This document shows, one piece after another, positions 8,839 through 17,696 of a DNA stretch of 64,000 nucleotides. The DNA is from Chitinivibrionales bacterium (GTDB taxonomy: Bacteria > Fibrobacterota > Chitinivibrionia > Chitinivibrionales > JANQEN01): positions 40,309-104,308 of the forward strand of contig JANQEN010000065.1 in assembly GCA_028278335.1 (NCBI GenBank), given 5' to 3'. Below the pieces are notes generated by a model. The model was not told the DNA's origin. It made no database searches and worked only from the letters and a program-made list of their open reading frames with translations. A program made the translations under genes and the position numbers. Every line of letters begins with the position of its first letter. The first letter of the stretch is position 1.

Positions 8839-11694
8839 CTACTTTTTTGCAATCCTCTCATAGAGGGTTACAATGGCAGGAAGAACAAAAACCGAAGTGA
8901 TAAAACAGAAAGCCACACCCAAAGCAATCACCAAACCAAAGCTTGCAATACCGCGACGAGAACCCAATGCCATGACTCCAAAGGCGATAATAGTTGTGAG
9001 AGAGGTTAAAAGAATGGCACGCCCCGTATACTTCATAACCCTGCGCATGCTCCCCTTTCCCTCTTCAAGATAGCGATGCAACATGTGCACACCATCGTCA
9101 ATGCCGATCCCTAAGATAAGAGGAAAGGCCATGAGATTATTAAAATTAAAGCTCATGTCCAAAAGTGCCATGGCGCCAAACATCCAAGAAGCACCAATAA
9201 TTAAGGGAATAATGGCAAATATGGTATAGGTCAAAGAGCGAAAGTCAATAAGCAAAAAGAGAGTAATGGCAATAATCGCCCAGATCGTTGCAGCACGGCC
9301 TTCGGTTATCATCAACCGAAGAAAGAGAAAGCTATTGATGGCAGTACTGGTAACCGCACCGGACACTCCCTGTATCTGTTCCAAAAATCGATTGAGCACC
9401 TGCTCGTCAAAAATCTGTACACGAGAATAAAGCGTTAGCAGTAGACTACCCGTTTTGGGACTTACATAGCGCTCCTGTATTGATTGTGGAAGTGATCCAA
9501 TTGTCAGAAGGGTATCATTACACTTGTCAAGAAGGTTTGTTTTCATGATCATTGCCGTATGCAGTTGCGCAGAATCCAATCGTGCAGGATTAACGGTAGT
9601 TTCTTTTATTTCCTTTGCAAAGGCCAATAGGAAACTGTGCTGATCCTCTTTGCCAACAATCTCATCACATTTTTGTACTATATTATTATGTTCCCCATGG
9701 GAAGCAATTGACAACTCACCAATCTCTACAATATTCTTATGGAGTCGGGTAAGCTCCTGTGTAATTCTTTCTCTCTCCCTTTGCGAAAGAGATCGTGGTG
9801 TCTTTAAATTGAGTAGCTGTTTTTTAAAGGATTGCAGGGTTTCTCTATTAGCCACTTGCACAAACTCATTGGGTATAAACTCGGAGATAGCATCGATCCT
9901 ACCAATGAGGTCAGTCTTATCACCGATTGCCTTAAGTTCATCAACATAGGTTCGGCACTCCTCTAAATTCGAGGCTAAAATAAAAAGAACGTCCGGTGAC
10001 ATATTGAACTTATCAAGGATCTTATCCTGATTAACCGCAGACATGATCCCCTTAGCCTCTAAGTTCATCATATTGTAATCAAAGGGAATAGTTTTTATTG
10101 ACATAAAGGATACAACCGAAAGAAGCAGTGCAACTAATATCACACCAACCGCAACAGGAACTCGTTGCGTTATAGAGCCCACTTTTTCTAAAAAGGAAAA
10201 GGTGAGTACCTTTTGTAAAGGTGTCACCACAAGAGAGCTTGCTACTCGACCAATGATAGTGTATATGCTTCGAGAAGCATTCACCAAAAACCCCAACCCT
10301 ATTTTTCGAAGTAGCTTAGCCGATAGGGAATAACCCTTGTTATACCAAACCAGCAAAGCCGGTAAAACCACAAGCATAGCAATAAGACAGGTAAAGATAC
10401 TGATTCCACAGGCAAGTCCTGTCTCTGCAAGCACGTCAAACTTGGTCAATGCCAGGGTGAGAAAGGCAAAGGCTGTGGTAAAGGCACCGGTAATAACGCC
10501 GGTTCCATACTTTTCATACATGTACAACACAGCCTCGTCCATTGGTTTCCCTTGGGCAAGTCCGTCGCGAAACCCCGAAATAAAATGAATTCCAAAATCA
10601 ATACCAAGACCAAAAAGTATAAGAATGAATATGATTGATATGAAATTGAGCTGATGGATGATAAGGGCAATCATACCAAGAGACCAAACCAGAGAAACAA
10701 GCAGGGTTACTATGGCTAAAAAGGGATTTTTCCAGGAGCCAAAGGCGCCAACTAAAAGAAATAAAATAAGGAGAACAGCGATTAGATTGGGAATACCAAA
10801 ATCTTTTTTATTGCTCTCCATAATATCATGCATAAAGATGGCCTGACCTGTTGCACCCAGTTCCAAATCAGGGTACTCTACCTCCATCTCCTGTATGATC
10901 TTTTTCACCTTTTCTGCATAGGCATTGAGAGGCGCAAAGTTGTCACCAATAGAGGGAGATTGCACCATCTTCAAGATAAGTAAGGAGTTGTCCGGAGAGA
11001 TCGTATACTTTGGTCCCTGAAGAAGCAGATCAATCCCCTCCTCAAGCTCATCAACATTTCCTGATTGTAAATAATTTCTCTGCCCTTTTACATAAGAATA
11101 AATTCCCTCTAATCCATAGACCGCTCGCGTCTCCCCGTCAAAGGAGGAGAGGTTCTTTTGGTCATCAATGTATTCTGCTTCAAAATTATCATTAATATTT
11201 TTTAAAAGATCGCCCATGTGTAAAGAGGAGTACATTGCCAAAGCCCGTGAGAGGTCCCTCTCTTTTTGCATAAGAAAGCCAAAGGTTCTGATAAAGTCAC
11301 GGTCGACTTTATACTCCACTCGATCAAGTATGTTAATGGTATCCTGTGGCGGAACCGTAGAATCAAAAACTTTAATGCCTTGGCCACTATAGGTGAGTGC
11401 CAATAGCTTTTCTGCAACCTTATCTGCACAGGCTGTCATCTGCTCCACATCCTTGGATTTACTCTCAATAACAAAGAATTCACAGGATGAGGTGCCAAAA
11501 TCTTCGGTAATTTTTAAAATGGATTTAACCTCCGGTAAATCCTGAGGAAGGAGTTTGGCAAAATCCATATTAAAGCTCATTTTTGTTGTCACAAATATCA
11601 TGAAAGCTGTAACAATCAATGAGCCAATCAGAACTATTTTAGTTTGTTTACACACAGCACTGGTAAGCACAGAAAAGAGTCGTTTTCGAATCAT
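8839..11694 (-). CDS. MMPL/RND-superfamily exporter
   Basis: 951 aa with the duplicated RND layout: an N-terminal membrane helix (about 20-40), a large periplasmic loop, a block of helices at about 300-460, another helix near 515, a second periplasmic loop and a final block near 785-945. Motifs such as GLGIDFGIHF and GIGIDDGVHM are the paired TM4/TM10-type signatures of the MMPL/HpnN-like branch. Such proteins export lipids or hydrophobic compounds using proton motive force. The substrate here is unknown. AAGG stands before the ATG. It is followed downstream, after about 150 bp, by the acidic membrane protein and SPFH genes on the same strand. Confidence 0.88.
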   Translation of the reverse strand: MIRKRLFSVLTSAVCKQTKIVLIGSLIVTAFMIFVTTKMSFNMDFAKLLPQDLPEVKSILKITEDFGTSSCEFFVIESKSKDVEQMTACADKVAEKLLALTYSGQGIKVFDSTVPPQDTINILDRVEYKVDRDFIRTFGFLMQKERDLSRALAMYSSLHMGDLLKNINDNFEAEYIDDQKNLSSFDGETRAVYGLEGIYSYVKGQRNYLQSGNVDELEEGIDLLLQGPKYTISPDNSLLILKMVQSPSIGDNFAPLNAYAEKVKKIIQEMEVEYPDLELGATGQAIFMHDIMESNKKDFGIPNLIAVLLILFLLVGAFGSWKNPFLAIVTLLVSLVWSLGMIALIIHQLNFISIIFILILFGLGIDFGIHFISGFRDGLAQGKPMDEAVLYMYEKYGTGVITGAFTTAFAFLTLALTKFDVLAETGLACGISIFTCLIAMLVVLPALLVWYNKGYSLSAKLLRKIGLGFLVNASRSIYTIIGRVASSLVVTPLQKVLTFSFLEKVGSITQRVPVAVGVILVALLLSVVSFMSIKTIPFDYNMMNLEAKGIMSAVNQDKILDKFNMSPDVLFILASNLEECRTYVDELKAIGDKTDLIGRIDAISEFIPNEFVQVANRETLQSFKKQLLNLKTPRSLSQRERERITQELTRLHKNIVEIGELSIASHGEHNNIVQKCDEIVGKEDQHSFLLAFAKEIKETTVNPARLDSAQLHTAMIMKTNLLDKCNDTLLTIGSLPQSIQERYVSPKTGSLLLTLYSRVQIFDEQVLNRFLEQIQGVSGAVTSTAINSFLFLRLMITEGRAATIWAIIAITLFLLIDFRSLTYTIFAIIPLIIGASWMFGAMALLDMSFNFNNLMAFPLILGIGIDDGVHMLHRYLEEGKGSMRRVMKYTGRAILLTSLTTIIAFGVMALGSRRGIASFGLVIALGVAFCFITSVFVLPAIVTLYERIAKK

Positions 11695-11800
11695 TATATA
11701 ACCTTATTAAAAGAGGAGTAAAGGGGCCATTAGCTTATATAAACGACACAATCTTTAAAAGTGTTACAATTAAATTAATCTTTTTAGAAGAGCTAGCTAT

Positions 11801-12265
11801 TTACTTTTTTATTGAATTCTTCTCATCAACCTTAAGCTCAATCTTGAGCGCGCCAAGAGACCAGTTAATGTCATAGATGAAAAGCACAAGACCTGCAATA
11901 AGGGAGAGAATACATAGGCAGAAGGTTGTACCAATAAGCCACTGAGCAGCCCAATTAAAGAGCGCTGCAAAAAATATCTCCAAAACTAAGGTCGCTGCAA
12001 AAAGCGCGCTTGAGGTTACAATCATAATCTCAATGCGAATAAGCTGCGCCCGCCTCCAAAGAATGCGAATCTGACCCTTTAAAATGCTTTGCGTTTTCTC
12101 ATTGGCTGTGGGAAGATCTGTGGCAAGATCACGGGCCCTATCAATGGCACGGCCCAAACGATTCGTCATTGAGAGTAACAGTAATCCAATGCCGGAAATT
12201 AGAATAACCGGACCTATGGCTGTTTGCAAAACAGGAATTAAGGCGGTGAGGGTTACGTTGTCCAT
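11801..12265 (-). CDS. DUF2721 family membrane protein
   Basis: 154 aa from the ATG at 12265, which has AAGG at a suitable distance; a TTG two codons earlier is less likely. Three hydrophobic segments (about 10-30, 78-100, 108-130) surround a polar loop with NRLGRAIDRAR and a conserved basic stretch, the pattern of DUF2721 proteins. Function is unknown in the family. It lies about 100 bp upstream of the MMPL exporter on the same strand and may share its transcript. Confidence 0.75.
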   Translation of the reverse strand: MDNVTLTALIPVLQTAIGPVILISGIGLLLLSMTNRLGRAIDRARDLATDLPTANEKTQSILKGQIRILWRRAQLIRIEIMIVTSSALFAATLVLEIFFAALFNWAAQWLIGTTFCLCILSLIAGLVLFIYDINWSLGALKIELKVDEKNSIKK

Positions 12266-12968
12266 TATCAACCTTATTTGTAATAGATTTGAGTAGAAAA
12301 GTTTAAATTGATAAATAAAATATATCGATCAGAAGGCAATTTGTTTTTAATTACGGCATTAGTGATGTTTTAAATTGATTTTATTTAACAATTTATTTAT
12401 AAAATTCTGGGTGGGGAAGTCTCCCCTGCGCCAGAGCTAAGCTAAATAGTCCTCAACAAAAATTAACATTCTGTTGGTTTGGCCTGCTCGGCCAACCCAC
12501 CATAATGCAACTTTTTGTAGCGCCCCATTCAGCTGGATCTCTGGCTACCCCTCTATACATTAATTAAATATTGATCATTCAAGTTACTAACATGTCGAAT
12601 TTTTAAATGCATATATAAAAAACATTCTTCAATAATCATTTTTTATTATGTATAATATTCGTTATTACAGATATTTTTTACATTCTTACGTAAAAAAACA
12701 TCAAAAATATCGACGATTCCACGTTTGGCTCTACATATAGCAAAACCATCTCCGGAAAAATGTTTGTGGACGAAGTTCCTAAGTTATGCTTGGGTTCCGA
12801 CAAAACTGCATTCGGAAAAATAAAATGGGACCGAATACCGACTGTTCCGATTGGGTCTGGGAGGGTAAATATCGGGTTTTAGTGGTCATATATTCACTAA
12901 AAGAGGGCAAATATCGATAAAAAGAGTGTTCATATTGGGTTTCGGAAGACTAGAATCGACTTTCTGGC
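12266..12968. other. Non-coding AT-rich gap upstream of the repeats
   Basis: About 700 bp with no convincing reading frame. Composition drifts from very AT-rich (12290-12400, 12560-12720) to mixed. I see no RNA gene or promoter I would defend. It marks the beginning of the accessory region. Confidence 0.5.
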
Positions 12969-13073
12969 TAGTATTCTTGGCAAAAAACTTAGTATTCTTG
13001 CCTCTCAGGCTAGTGTTCTTGGTTAAAAGTCTAGTACTCTTTGCTGAAAACCTAGTACTCTTGCCTCATTTAT
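12969..13073. repeat. Five 21-bp degenerate tandem repeats
   Basis: The core TAGTATTCTTG (variants TAGTGTTCTTG, TAGTACTCTTT) recurs at 12969, 12990, 13011, 13032 and 13053, exactly 21 bp apart, with variable sequence between cores. The 21-bp period keeps a frame open with a heptad of Leu/Val/Phe, but there is no Shine-Dalgarno sequence and I do not call a gene. Confidence 0.65.
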
Positions 13074-13185
13074 TGTTCTTTTTGGGTGAGAGTGTGTTCT
13101 TCTTGGGTAAATTGGACGAATTCCTGGTTAAAATTGTTGTCCTCTCTGATATTATTAGCATGAAAAGCATATTGGATACCGTACT

Positions 13186-13405
13186 CAACCATGAGGGAGG
13201 AATTATTTAAGAATAGGGCAGTATTTATATAATAAGTTATCATACTAAATGAAAAACTATGAAAAAAGTTTATTGCATGCTGTGCCCCGACCGTGAGGGA
13301 GGGATTTATTAAGAATTTGGTAGTATTTATACACTATGGTATTGTACTAAAGGAAAACTATGAAAAAAGTTTATTGTATACTGTGCCCCGACCGTGAGGG
13401 AGGGA
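13186..13405 (+). repeat. Three REP-containing units downstream of the RAYT gene
   Basis: CCGTGAGGGAGG (first copy CCATGAGGGAGG) occurs at 13189, 13291 and 13392, about 102 bp apart. Each is followed by a similar AT-rich spacer containing GTATTTATA and AACTATGAAAAAAGTTTATTG. The last unit abuts the stop codon of the transposase gene. Inverted copies of the same core lie on the other side of that gene. Confidence 0.75.
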
Positions 13406-13924
13406 TTATGTATCCTGTCCATATAAAACATATTTACATGCATCATTAATCTCTTTTTCATTCCATAAATATCGGGTACTCCCATGGCGAGACCAAGGTG
13501 ACTTTTTACTTTTCCAAAGGTTATTCTCGCGCATCTTTCTGGTACTCCATGACTTGAATTGATTCATTATCTTTTCTGGTGATTTTTGTGCAGTTAAAAC
13601 CACATGAATATGCTCAACTCGCACATTTATAGCATGTAGTTGCCAAGTATTGTAATTGATTATCTCAACCATTGTTGATTGTATTGTTTGTCGTTGTTTG
13701 AGATTGAATCTTACCGGGGGTTGCTTCAAACGACTCATTTCGAATTGTACTCGTGATGAGTCTGGTTCAATCATTGGCGTTCCCGGAATATTTTGACCAT
13801 GTCGTTCAATTGATCCACGGATATCACCATGCAACCAGGTTCCATAGGTATGAAAAGTTATAAAATATCCTGCTGGACCAATGGAATTGAAAGTATGGGA
13901 ATTATTTGGCTTAGAAGCGTTCAT
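13406..13924 (-). CDS. REP-associated tyrosine transposase (RAYT, Y1 family)
   Basis: 172 aa, typical RAYT size. It has the metal-binding HIH motif at residues 105-107 (EHIHVVL), a GTWLHGD motif near 28-34 that is frequent in RAYTs, and a C-terminal YVLYGQ in which Tyr165 is the likely nucleophile. Y1 HUH enzymes cut single-stranded DNA hairpins; RAYTs act on REP palindromes (family knowledge). REP copies flank the gene: three downstream in one orientation, two upstream inverted. The upstream REP supplies the GGGAGGG that serves as ribosome-binding site before the ATG. A duplicated N-terminal fragment lies just upstream. Confidence 0.85.
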   Translation of the reverse strand: MNASKPNNSHTFNSIGPAGYFITFHTYGTWLHGDIRGSIERHGQNIPGTPMIEPDSSRVQFEMSRLKQPPVRFNLKQRQTIQSTMVEIINYNTWQLHAINVRVEHIHVVLTAQKSPEKIMNQFKSWSTRKMRENNLWKSKKSPWSRHGSTRYLWNEKEINDACKYVLYGQDT

Positions 13925-13932
13925 AAAAAAAT

Positions 13933-13954
13933 CCCTCCCTCACGGTCGGGGCAC
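13933..13954 (-). repeat. Inverted REP copy at the RAYT start
   Basis: CCCTCCCTCACGGTCGGGGC matches the REP core in inverted orientation to the copies at 13291 and 13392. Read toward the RAYT gene it places GGGAGGG just before the ATG, so it doubles as the ribosome-binding site. Confidence 0.75.
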
Positions 13955-13994
13955 GGCATATTGTTAAAATGAAAAAAACAAATTGATAGAGGTC

Positions 13995-14150
13995 TCAATT
14001 CTTGCGATAAATAAAAACTAATTGGTGCTGATCAATTGATCCACGGCCATCACCATGCAACCAGGTTCCATAGGTGTGAAAGGTTATAAAATATCCTGCT
14101 GGACCAATGGAATTGAAAGTATGGGAATTATTTGGCTTAGAAGCGTTCAT
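13995..14150 (-). pseudogene. Truncated duplicate of the RAYT N terminus
   Basis: From ATG 14150 the frame matches RAYT residues 1-39 almost exactly (including FHTYGTWLHGD), then diverges and stops after 51 codons. It lacks HIH and the catalytic Tyr, so it cannot be an active transposase. At residue 35 it has Gly where the intact gene has Ile (GDGRGS against GDIRGS). Confidence 0.75.
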
Positions 14151-14158
14151 AAAAAAAT

Positions 14159-14180
14159 ACCTCCCTCACGGTCGGGGCAC
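14159..14180 (-). repeat. Second inverted REP copy
   Basis: CTCCCTCACGGTCGGGGCAC repeats the REP at 13933 with a small change at its outer end, upstream of the truncated RAYT fragment. Confidence 0.7.
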
Positions 14181-14465
14181 GGCATATTGTTAAAATGAAA
14201 AAAACAAATTGATAGAGGTCTCAATTCTTGCGATAATAAATTAAAATTAATTGGTTTTGATCAAGAAATTCAAGCAATCACAGTAATAATAGCTAAATAA
14301 TCCAACCAACACAGCTTATTAGACGGATCAAAAGGTGCGGACAAGTAGAGCCCCATGAAAAAAGAAGTGCAGAGTTTAGAGTGCCTAAAATGAGCTATAA
14401 TGTAAAAAAGCTACAAGATATTATCGACATTTGACTTTGGACCTTTGACAATCTTTTAATCTTTT

Positions 14466-14567
14466 GCGTTAGCCAGGTGGAAGGTGGCCGAAGGCCAGTC
14501 CGAGCATAGCGAGGACCGACCGGAGGTAAGCCTGGAACCACGGCGACCCTGCAAAGCAGGGTAACGC
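14466..14567. ncRNA. GC-rich multi-branched structured element (RNA or repeat)
   Basis: A 102-bp GC-rich island inside AT-rich DNA closes on itself: GCGTTA (14466-14471) pairs with TAACGC (14562-14567), and CCAGG (14473) can pair with CCTGG (14531). Inside are TGGCC-GAA-GGCCA (14485-14497), GTCC..GC-ATA-GC..GGAC (14498-14516, with facing GA/GA) and CCCTGC-AAA-GCAGGG (14547-14561). The strand and whether it is transcribed are unknown. An open frame across it on the minus strand is judged fortuitous. It could be a structured RNA or a palindromic mobile repeat. Confidence 0.5.
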
Positions 14568-14666
14568 CCAAATTTCTTATCTTTTTATTTAACATTCAAG
14601 AAGGCGTCCAAATTTATAAAATAGCATAATACTATTAACACCCTTTTATACCCATATCATTCCCTA

Positions 14667-14695
14667 TTGACACTACTTTTTTGCGGTGGTAAAAT
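14667..14695 (+). promoter_or_regulatory. Sigma70-type promoter of the secreted repeat protein
   Basis: TTGACA (14667-14672), a 17-bp spacer and TAAAAT (14690-14695), about 75 bp upstream of the ATG at 14770, which has a strong AGGAGG at 14759-14764. Confidence 0.65.
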
Positions 14696-14769
14696 AATAA
14701 AGCTTTTAAAAATAATATAGATAATAAATGCTATAACCCCTCATCTTCACCTGTCAACAGGAGGTCCTC

Positions 14770-17460
14770 ATGAACACCGTCAAGCTTGTAACCATTATCA
14801 TGATTCTCTCTCTCTCAGTATCTGCCCAGCAAATTGCTCTGAGTGGCACAGTAAAGCGAGCCGATGCTGTACCAATTGAAAGTTTAACTGTGGTGTTAGA
14901 GAACAATGGCATGCCTCAGGCAGAGACTATGACCGATGAATTGGGCAATTACGCACTTACGGTCAATGCTGGGCAGTATACAGCCTTGCGAGTGCGGAAC
15001 CAGGACAAAAAGATCCAAGGAGTGCCAGCAACCATCGAGCATACTGCGCACAGCAATCTCAACTTGACCAATGATACCATTGTGAACATCACGATGCCTG
15101 CCTATATTCATATCCAGGGAAAACTTCATGATGGCGACAGCACTGCCCTTGCCAATGCCCAGATGCAGATCAAAAAGTGGGAGGGCTCAGAGATGACCCC
15201 CTGGGACCGAGACATAACAACCGGTGATGGTTCCTACTCTTTGTATATGCGTCCCGGTGGTGTTAAGTTCTGGATTACTCCCCAAGGGGCCGAGCAGATC
15301 ACCTTTGTAGATACCATATCCTCAGACACCACTTTTAATATTTATTTGCCCAAGTTAGTTACTCTTTCGGGAACGGTAACCACACCTGCCGGTGATTCCC
15401 TACATCGCATTACAGTTGCTATTGAGAAACCCATGGAGCAGTACGAGGCAACAACTAATGAACAGGGTTTTTATTCTAAGGTGATGAATCCGGGTATGTA
15501 TCGTATTCGACTGCGCAATGGCATGAATGGCACAGCCCAAGGGGTGCCAAGCACCTTGGAGGAGACAAAAATCGATACCTTCCATCTTGCCTCGGATACA
15601 ACATTGAATCTTTCAACGCTCTTTTATCCATCACTGCGATGCTCTGTTGTCAACACAGCGGGCACGCCGATTCCCAATGTGGGTATCACGGCAAAACGGT
15701 GGCAAGGCTCGGAAATGACCCCCTGGGATCATGATACTACTAATGCCGCAGGGATTTGTCGGCTCTATGTATTTAATAGTAACAACAAGCTCTGGATCTA
15801 TCCACCCCAGGACTCCGATTACGTGGAACTCTCCTTTGAGATTGCCGTAACAAAGGATACCACTATTACCATAGTGCTCTCTAAGGGTGCACAACTCACA
15901 GGAAAAGTGTTTCGCGCTGATAGTACCCCGGTTGCGGGCATTTCAGTTGCCCTTGAAAAGGATATGAACCAATGGATGGAGCAGACCGACGCCTCCGGCT
16001 CCTATCTCTTTAAAATGCAGCAGGGCACCTATCGTTTACGGGTGCGAAACATGAACACGGAAATAGCCGGCATCCCTAAAACCATTGAGCACACAGTGCT
16101 TGACACACTGCAGTTAACCCAGCCGGAGACACTCAACATTTACTTACCCTTTTACCCAACCATAAGTGGTGTTGTGCGAGATCCTGCAGGTACGGCAGTT
16201 GTAGGTGCTCAGCTTGTTGCAAAACGGTGGGATGGTGCAGAACTTCCCCCCTGGGATGATAAAATCTCAAATCCTTCGGGAAACTACTCACTGACCGTTG
16301 GTGGCGGGACCAATAAGATTTGGGTTACCCCACCCAGTGGTAGTAATTTAGGTACCTTTAGTTTTATTGAATCCTTTACCGAAAATATCACCAAGGACAT
16401 CTTTATCCCTGATCAAGCCAAGGGGATTACCCGCTTTTTACCATCGGTTATTACCCGCGGTAACAGCGGTGAAGTGATGGTTAATGGTATTAATGTTAAT
16501 TTCACCTCCGGTTCGGTGTCGATTGACCTGGGCGAAAAAATCACCGTGAGTAATATTCGTGTTATCAGCAATATAACGCTCCTTGCCGATGTGGCGATTG
16601 ACTCGTTGGCTTCAACCGGTGTGCGGGATGTTAAAGTAACCGTCGGTGCAGAAAAACTTATTGGTCCAAATCTTCTTACCATTACTGCTCAGGCAAAGGA
16701 TACTGCTCTTCTGGATGGCAATAACCGCACGACCCGCGAGATTCTTATTAGTGATGGTGCAGGAACAGAACTGCGGGTTCCCAAGGGGACCGAAGTGGTT
16801 TTTCCTGATAGTGTGGCAAAGACCATTGGCTATGAATCGCCTATTCTTCAAGGCGATGATCCGGTGATCAGCGGTGGTGGTCTTTTGGAAGTGCAGAAAA
16901 AACTCTCTCCCTCGGGATTGGTGTTTAAAGATACGGTGTACATGACCGTCCAGTACAAAGATCAGGATGTGAAAGGCATTAATGAAATGACCCTGGTGCC
17001 CTTTTTCTATTTCGATAGCGATACGGGCACTGGGCGCTTGGGCGATTCAATGATTGTTGTCTCCCGTGACACTGCGGCCAATACTATCACCTTTTCAATC
17101 CCCCACTTTTCCTTATTTAGGATGGTTTCGAAAACAGGCAACATTGCCATACGAGTAGATGATAACAGGCATAGAGTGGCGACACATCTATCCCTGAGGA
17201 CCTTGGCTCATCAGTACGCGCAGCTCTCCTTTGTGCTCAATGCACAGGATGCAAAGGAACATATCTCGTTGCACATTTTTGACATAAAGGGAAGAGTAAT
17301 TAAGACCCTAGTGTCTGGAGTGCTCGGTGCTGGCAAGCATAGCGTACAATGGGATGGAACGGGCAATGCCCAAAGACAATTGGGAAGTGGGTTCTATGTT
17401 TTTGTCTTAACAATCGGCAAGAAAAGAACCCTCTATACACATATGGTGCTTACCCACTAG
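14770..17460 (+). CDS. Large secreted protein with six carboxypeptidase-regulatory-like modules and FlgD-like C terminus
   Basis: 896 aa with a signal peptide (residues 1-20, cleavage after SVSAQ likely). Residues 21-545 hold three tandem copies of a roughly 175-residue pair of beta-sandwich modules. One module type carries LRVRN and GVPxTIEHT (near 73, 247 and 421); the other carries KxWxGSEMTPWD (near 136, 310 and 484). These resemble CarboxypepD_reg-like/CNA-B folds. A unique beta-rich region follows. Residues about 810-896 (DIKGRVIKTL, GSGFYVFVL) resemble the FlgD-like/Por sorting domain used by type IX-like secretion, so export to the cell surface is likely (inference). It stands alone, with its own promoter and convergent to the next gene, whose stop codon overlaps its own. 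Confidence 0.8.
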   Translation: MNTVKLVTIIMILSLSVSAQQIALSGTVKRADAVPIESLTVVLENNGMPQAETMTDELGNYALTVNAGQYTALRVRNQDKKIQGVPATIEHTAHSNLNLTNDTIVNITMPAYIHIQGKLHDGDSTALANAQMQIKKWEGSEMTPWDRDITTGDGSYSLYMRPGGVKFWITPQGAEQITFVDTISSDTTFNIYLPKLVTLSGTVTTPAGDSLHRITVAIEKPMEQYEATTNEQGFYSKVMNPGMYRIRLRNGMNGTAQGVPSTLEETKIDTFHLASDTTLNLSTLFYPSLRCSVVNTAGTPIPNVGITAKRWQGSEMTPWDHDTTNAAGICRLYVFNSNNKLWIYPPQDSDYVELSFEIAVTKDTTITIVLSKGAQLTGKVFRADSTPVAGISVALEKDMNQWMEQTDASGSYLFKMQQGTYRLRVRNMNTEIAGIPKTIEHTVLDTLQLTQPETLNIYLPFYPTISGVVRDPAGTAVVGAQLVAKRWDGAELPPWDDKISNPSGNYSLTVGGGTNKIWVTPPSGSNLGTFSFIESFTENITKDIFIPDQAKGITRFLPSVITRGNSGEVMVNGINVNFTSGSVSIDLGEKITVSNIRVISNITLLADVAIDSLASTGVRDVKVTVGAEKLIGPNLLTITAQAKDTALLDGNNRTTREILISDGAGTELRVPKGTEVVFPDSVAKTIGYESPILQGDDPVISGGGLLEVQKKLSPSGLVFKDTVYMTVQYKDQDVKGINEMTLVPFFYFDSDTGTGRLGDSMIVVSRDTAANTITFSIPHFSLFRMVSKTGNIAIRVDDNRHRVATHLSLRTLAHQYAQLSFVLNAQDAKEHISLHIFDIKGRVIKTLVSGVLGAGKHSVQWDGTGNAQRQLGSGFYVFVLTIGKKRTLYTHMVLTH

Positions 17461-17696
17461 TTCGATTCGGAGGAATCTTCTTTAGCAAGATCCGCAATGA
17501 TTGCCAAAATCTCTTCACGAAATTCTGCTGGGGCTTCAATATGGCCCCAGCCCTTCTGATTCTGAAAGAGACCGTCTAAGGCTGTATCATGATAGGACCG
17601 CATCACATGGGGGATGTTCTTTTCCGTAAGAATAGAATCTATGATCTGCGATTGTATCTCATTGTCAAGGGTACAGATTTTCTCAAAGTTCGTCAT
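17457..17696 (-). CDS. Small DUF2007-like protein
   Basis: 79 aa from the ATG at 17696 (MTNFEKIC), which has AGGAG just upstream; a longer start at 17732 lies inside the upstream gene. The pattern of a short strand, a helix, IPHVMRS and a C-terminal helix (EILAIIADL) resembles DUF2007 'signal transducing' domains, but the match is weak. It overlaps the zinc-ribbon membrane protein gene by 14 bp, so the two are coupled. Confidence 0.6.
   Translation of the reverse strand: MTNFEKICTLDNEIQSQIIDSILTEKNIPHVMRSYHDTALDGLFQNQKGWGHIEAPAEFREEILAIIADLAKEDSSESN

Larger units (their letters stand above)
13809..14265. repeat. Tandem duplication (226-bp offset) of the RAYT 5' end plus REP
   Basis: The stretch from about 13809 to 14040 recurs from about 14035 to 14265 with few changes. 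Each unit holds the RAYT start region, an inverted REP and about 80 bp of shared upstream sequence. Matching landmarks are CCACGG at 13815 and 14041, and the start codons at 13924 and 14150. Confidence 0.8.

Noticed and set aside
12969..13073. CRISPR array
   Set aside because: The distance between cores is only 10-13 bp, too short for spacers, and the cores are degenerate.
12926..13210. 94-codon open frame over the 21-bp repeats
   Set aside because: The frame is kept open by the 21-bp period; low-complexity Leu/Val/Phe product and no ribosome-binding site.
14395..14595. 66-codon frame across the GC-rich structured element
   Set aside because: It follows the hairpin sequence, lacks a ribosome-binding site and its residues mirror the palindromes; better explained as a structured repeat or RNA.
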